Below, one piece after another: positions 63,246 through 64,000 of a stretch of DNA of 64,000 bases. The notes below the pieces were generated by a model. The model saw only the letters and a list, made by a program, of their open reading frames with translations, was not told where the DNA came from and ran no database searches. Position numbers and translations under genes: made by a program. Location: assembly GCF_004331255.1 (NCBI RefSeq), contig NZ_SJOF01000006.1, positions 1 through 64,000 on the forward strand, in the 5' to 3' direction. The DNA comes from Acinetobacter sp. ANC 4173. GTDB lineage: Bacteria; Pseudomonadota; Gammaproteobacteria; Pseudomonadales; Moraxellaceae. Every line of letters starts with the position of its first letter. Positions within the stretch are counted from its first letter, which is position 1.

Positions 63246-64000
63246 TTAGCCCTCACGCTTGCCCAATTTAAGTCTTAACTTCACTGCAAAGAGTGAATCT
63301 TTCCCACTAATTTTAATGCGTTGCAACTGCATAAAATCAGGTTGCTCAGCATCAATACCTTCAATGGTTGTTACCGCATTGTGATAGCCAGCCTGTTTTG
63401 CCAACGCCACATCACGTGCAGAATAAATCCCAAAAGGATAGGCAAAACTGGTCACGGGCTGTTGAATTAATTGTTCAAGTTGTTGTTTAGAATCAGCTAA
63501 CTCTTGAAGGCATTCAGTATCATCAAGTTTAGCTAGATTGGCGTGGGTCATGGTGTGTGAGCCAATTTCAACCCAACCACTCCGGGCCAAAAACTTCACT
63601 TGCTCATCATTGAGTTTCGGTTCACGTGCCAGTTCACCGCTATTATGATGGGCTTTTTTATAAGTCGACCAGTCACGATCATGCCGATCAACCACCACAT
63701 AAATGGTGGCTTTGGCTTGATATTTTTCTAAAATCGGATACGCATTTTCTAAGTTATCCAAATAACCATCATCAAAAGTAATTGCGACGGTTTTTTCAGG
63801 GTGTTGTCCCCAATTCTGTTGTAATTCTTGCATCGTAACAAAATGAAAACCTTGCGCGCTCATCCATGCAACTTGCTGCTCAAATTGTTCAGGTGTAACT
63901 CGCAGCTTATTAAATTTTGCCCCATCCATATGCTCTCGTACCATGTGATACATCAGTACACGTGGTCGTTTCCAGTCTATAGCTGGCTTCCACCAAGCAT
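63246..64000 (-). CDS. Polysaccharide deacetylase (NodB fold), truncated by window edge
   Basis: The frame runs open to the window end without a start: the visible part is about 250 residues, including 15 before an internal Met at 63953 (ending DWKRPRVLMYHMV). That stretch fits the usual beginning of a NodB-fold domain, so the real start lies beyond 64000. Motifs: ITFDDGYLDN (motif 1, metal Asp pair), IGSHTMTHANL (motif 2, His-x3-His), FAYPFGIYS (motif 3). It should remove acetyl groups from N-acetylhexosamine in the outer core. A deacetylase (pda) is a regular member of Acinetobacter OC loci. Confidence 0.9.
   Translation of the reverse strand, partial: AWWKPAIDWKRPRVLMYHMVREHMDGAKFNKLRVTPEQFEQQVAWMSAQGFHFVTMQELQQNWGQHPEKTVAITFDDGYLDNLENAYPILEKYQAKATIYVVVDRHDRDWSTYKKAHHNSGELAREPKLNDEQVKFLARSGWVEIGSHTMTHANLAKLDDTECLQELADSKQQLEQLIQQPVTSFAYPFGIYSARDVALAKQAGYHNAVTTIEGIDAEQPDFMQLQRIKISGKDSLFAVKLRLKLGKREG

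Noticed and set aside
1..64000. CRISPR array or prophage
   Set aside because: I saw no regularly spaced repeats with unique spacers, no integrase, capsid or lysis genes, and no cas genes.

Overview
The window looks like a chromosome segment of an Acinetobacter species (Moraxellaceae, Gammaproteobacteria). The base composition is AT-rich. Several gene groups are ones I associate with this genus: trpF-trpB near trpA-accD-folC, a BaeS/BaeR two-component pair, paired FadE-like acyl-CoA dehydrogenases, a DHCW-motif cupin, and an aspS gene followed by a glycosyltransferase cluster. The species cannot be fixed from sequence alone. No phage, intact insertion sequence, CRISPR array or rRNA was seen.

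Left part (1-16 kb). A yfiR-yfiN-yfiB-like c-di-GMP signalling operon comes first, then a four-tRNA cluster on the minus strand (Pro, Arg, His, Pro in transcription order). Minus-strand housekeeping genes follow: nadA, argJ, a small exported protein and secA. A 1-Cys peroxiredoxin and a coupled pair (MBL-fold hydrolase and a phosphatase-like lipoprotein) lie on the plus strand. Next is a tightly overlapping minus-strand operon, trpA-accD-folC-SPOR protein.

Middle (16-37 kb). An NhaC-type antiporter, a divergent AraC regulator/metal-dependent hydrolase pair, and three accessory genes (DUF2804, DUF1543, FRG domain) separate trpA from trpF-trpB. A cobalamin riboswitch precedes btuB and a PduO-type adenosyltransferase gene. 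Then come a glycerophosphodiesterase, a fatty-acid desaturase, a cupin, SelO and a YjbR-like protein. A gene-poor stretch of about 1.2 kb (31977-33212) holds a dyad, a candidate promoter and a strong terminator, and may contain an sRNA and gene remnants. After it are an AroP-like permease and baeS-baeR, with a divergent lipoprotein built from two repeats.

Right part (38-64 kb). Two tandem FadE-like dehydrogenases come first. A five-gene minor pilin operon (pilE/fimT/pilV/pilW/pilX-like) follows and has no pilY1 beside it. Then come a PsiE-like membrane protein, an RcnB-like exported protein, a phospholipase D-family protein, a Zur-box-preceded ZnuD-like receptor, a DUF4184 protein and aspS. 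From 54.4 kb to the window end is a surface-glycan region: a lipid A-type acyltransferase, a sialyltransferase-like enzyme, a pyruvyltransferase-like protein, one GT2, three GT4 enzymes, an ELM1-family protein and a polysaccharide deacetylase cut by the window edge. Its position next to aspS matches the lipooligosaccharide outer-core (OC) locus of Acinetobacter, which is normally bounded by ilvE on the other side (not in this window). Its outer part is very AT-rich, as expected of variable glycan genes.

Functions are assigned by reading motifs and recalling families; no database search was run. Start codons were moved from the longest frame where a ribosome binding site or family start argued for it.
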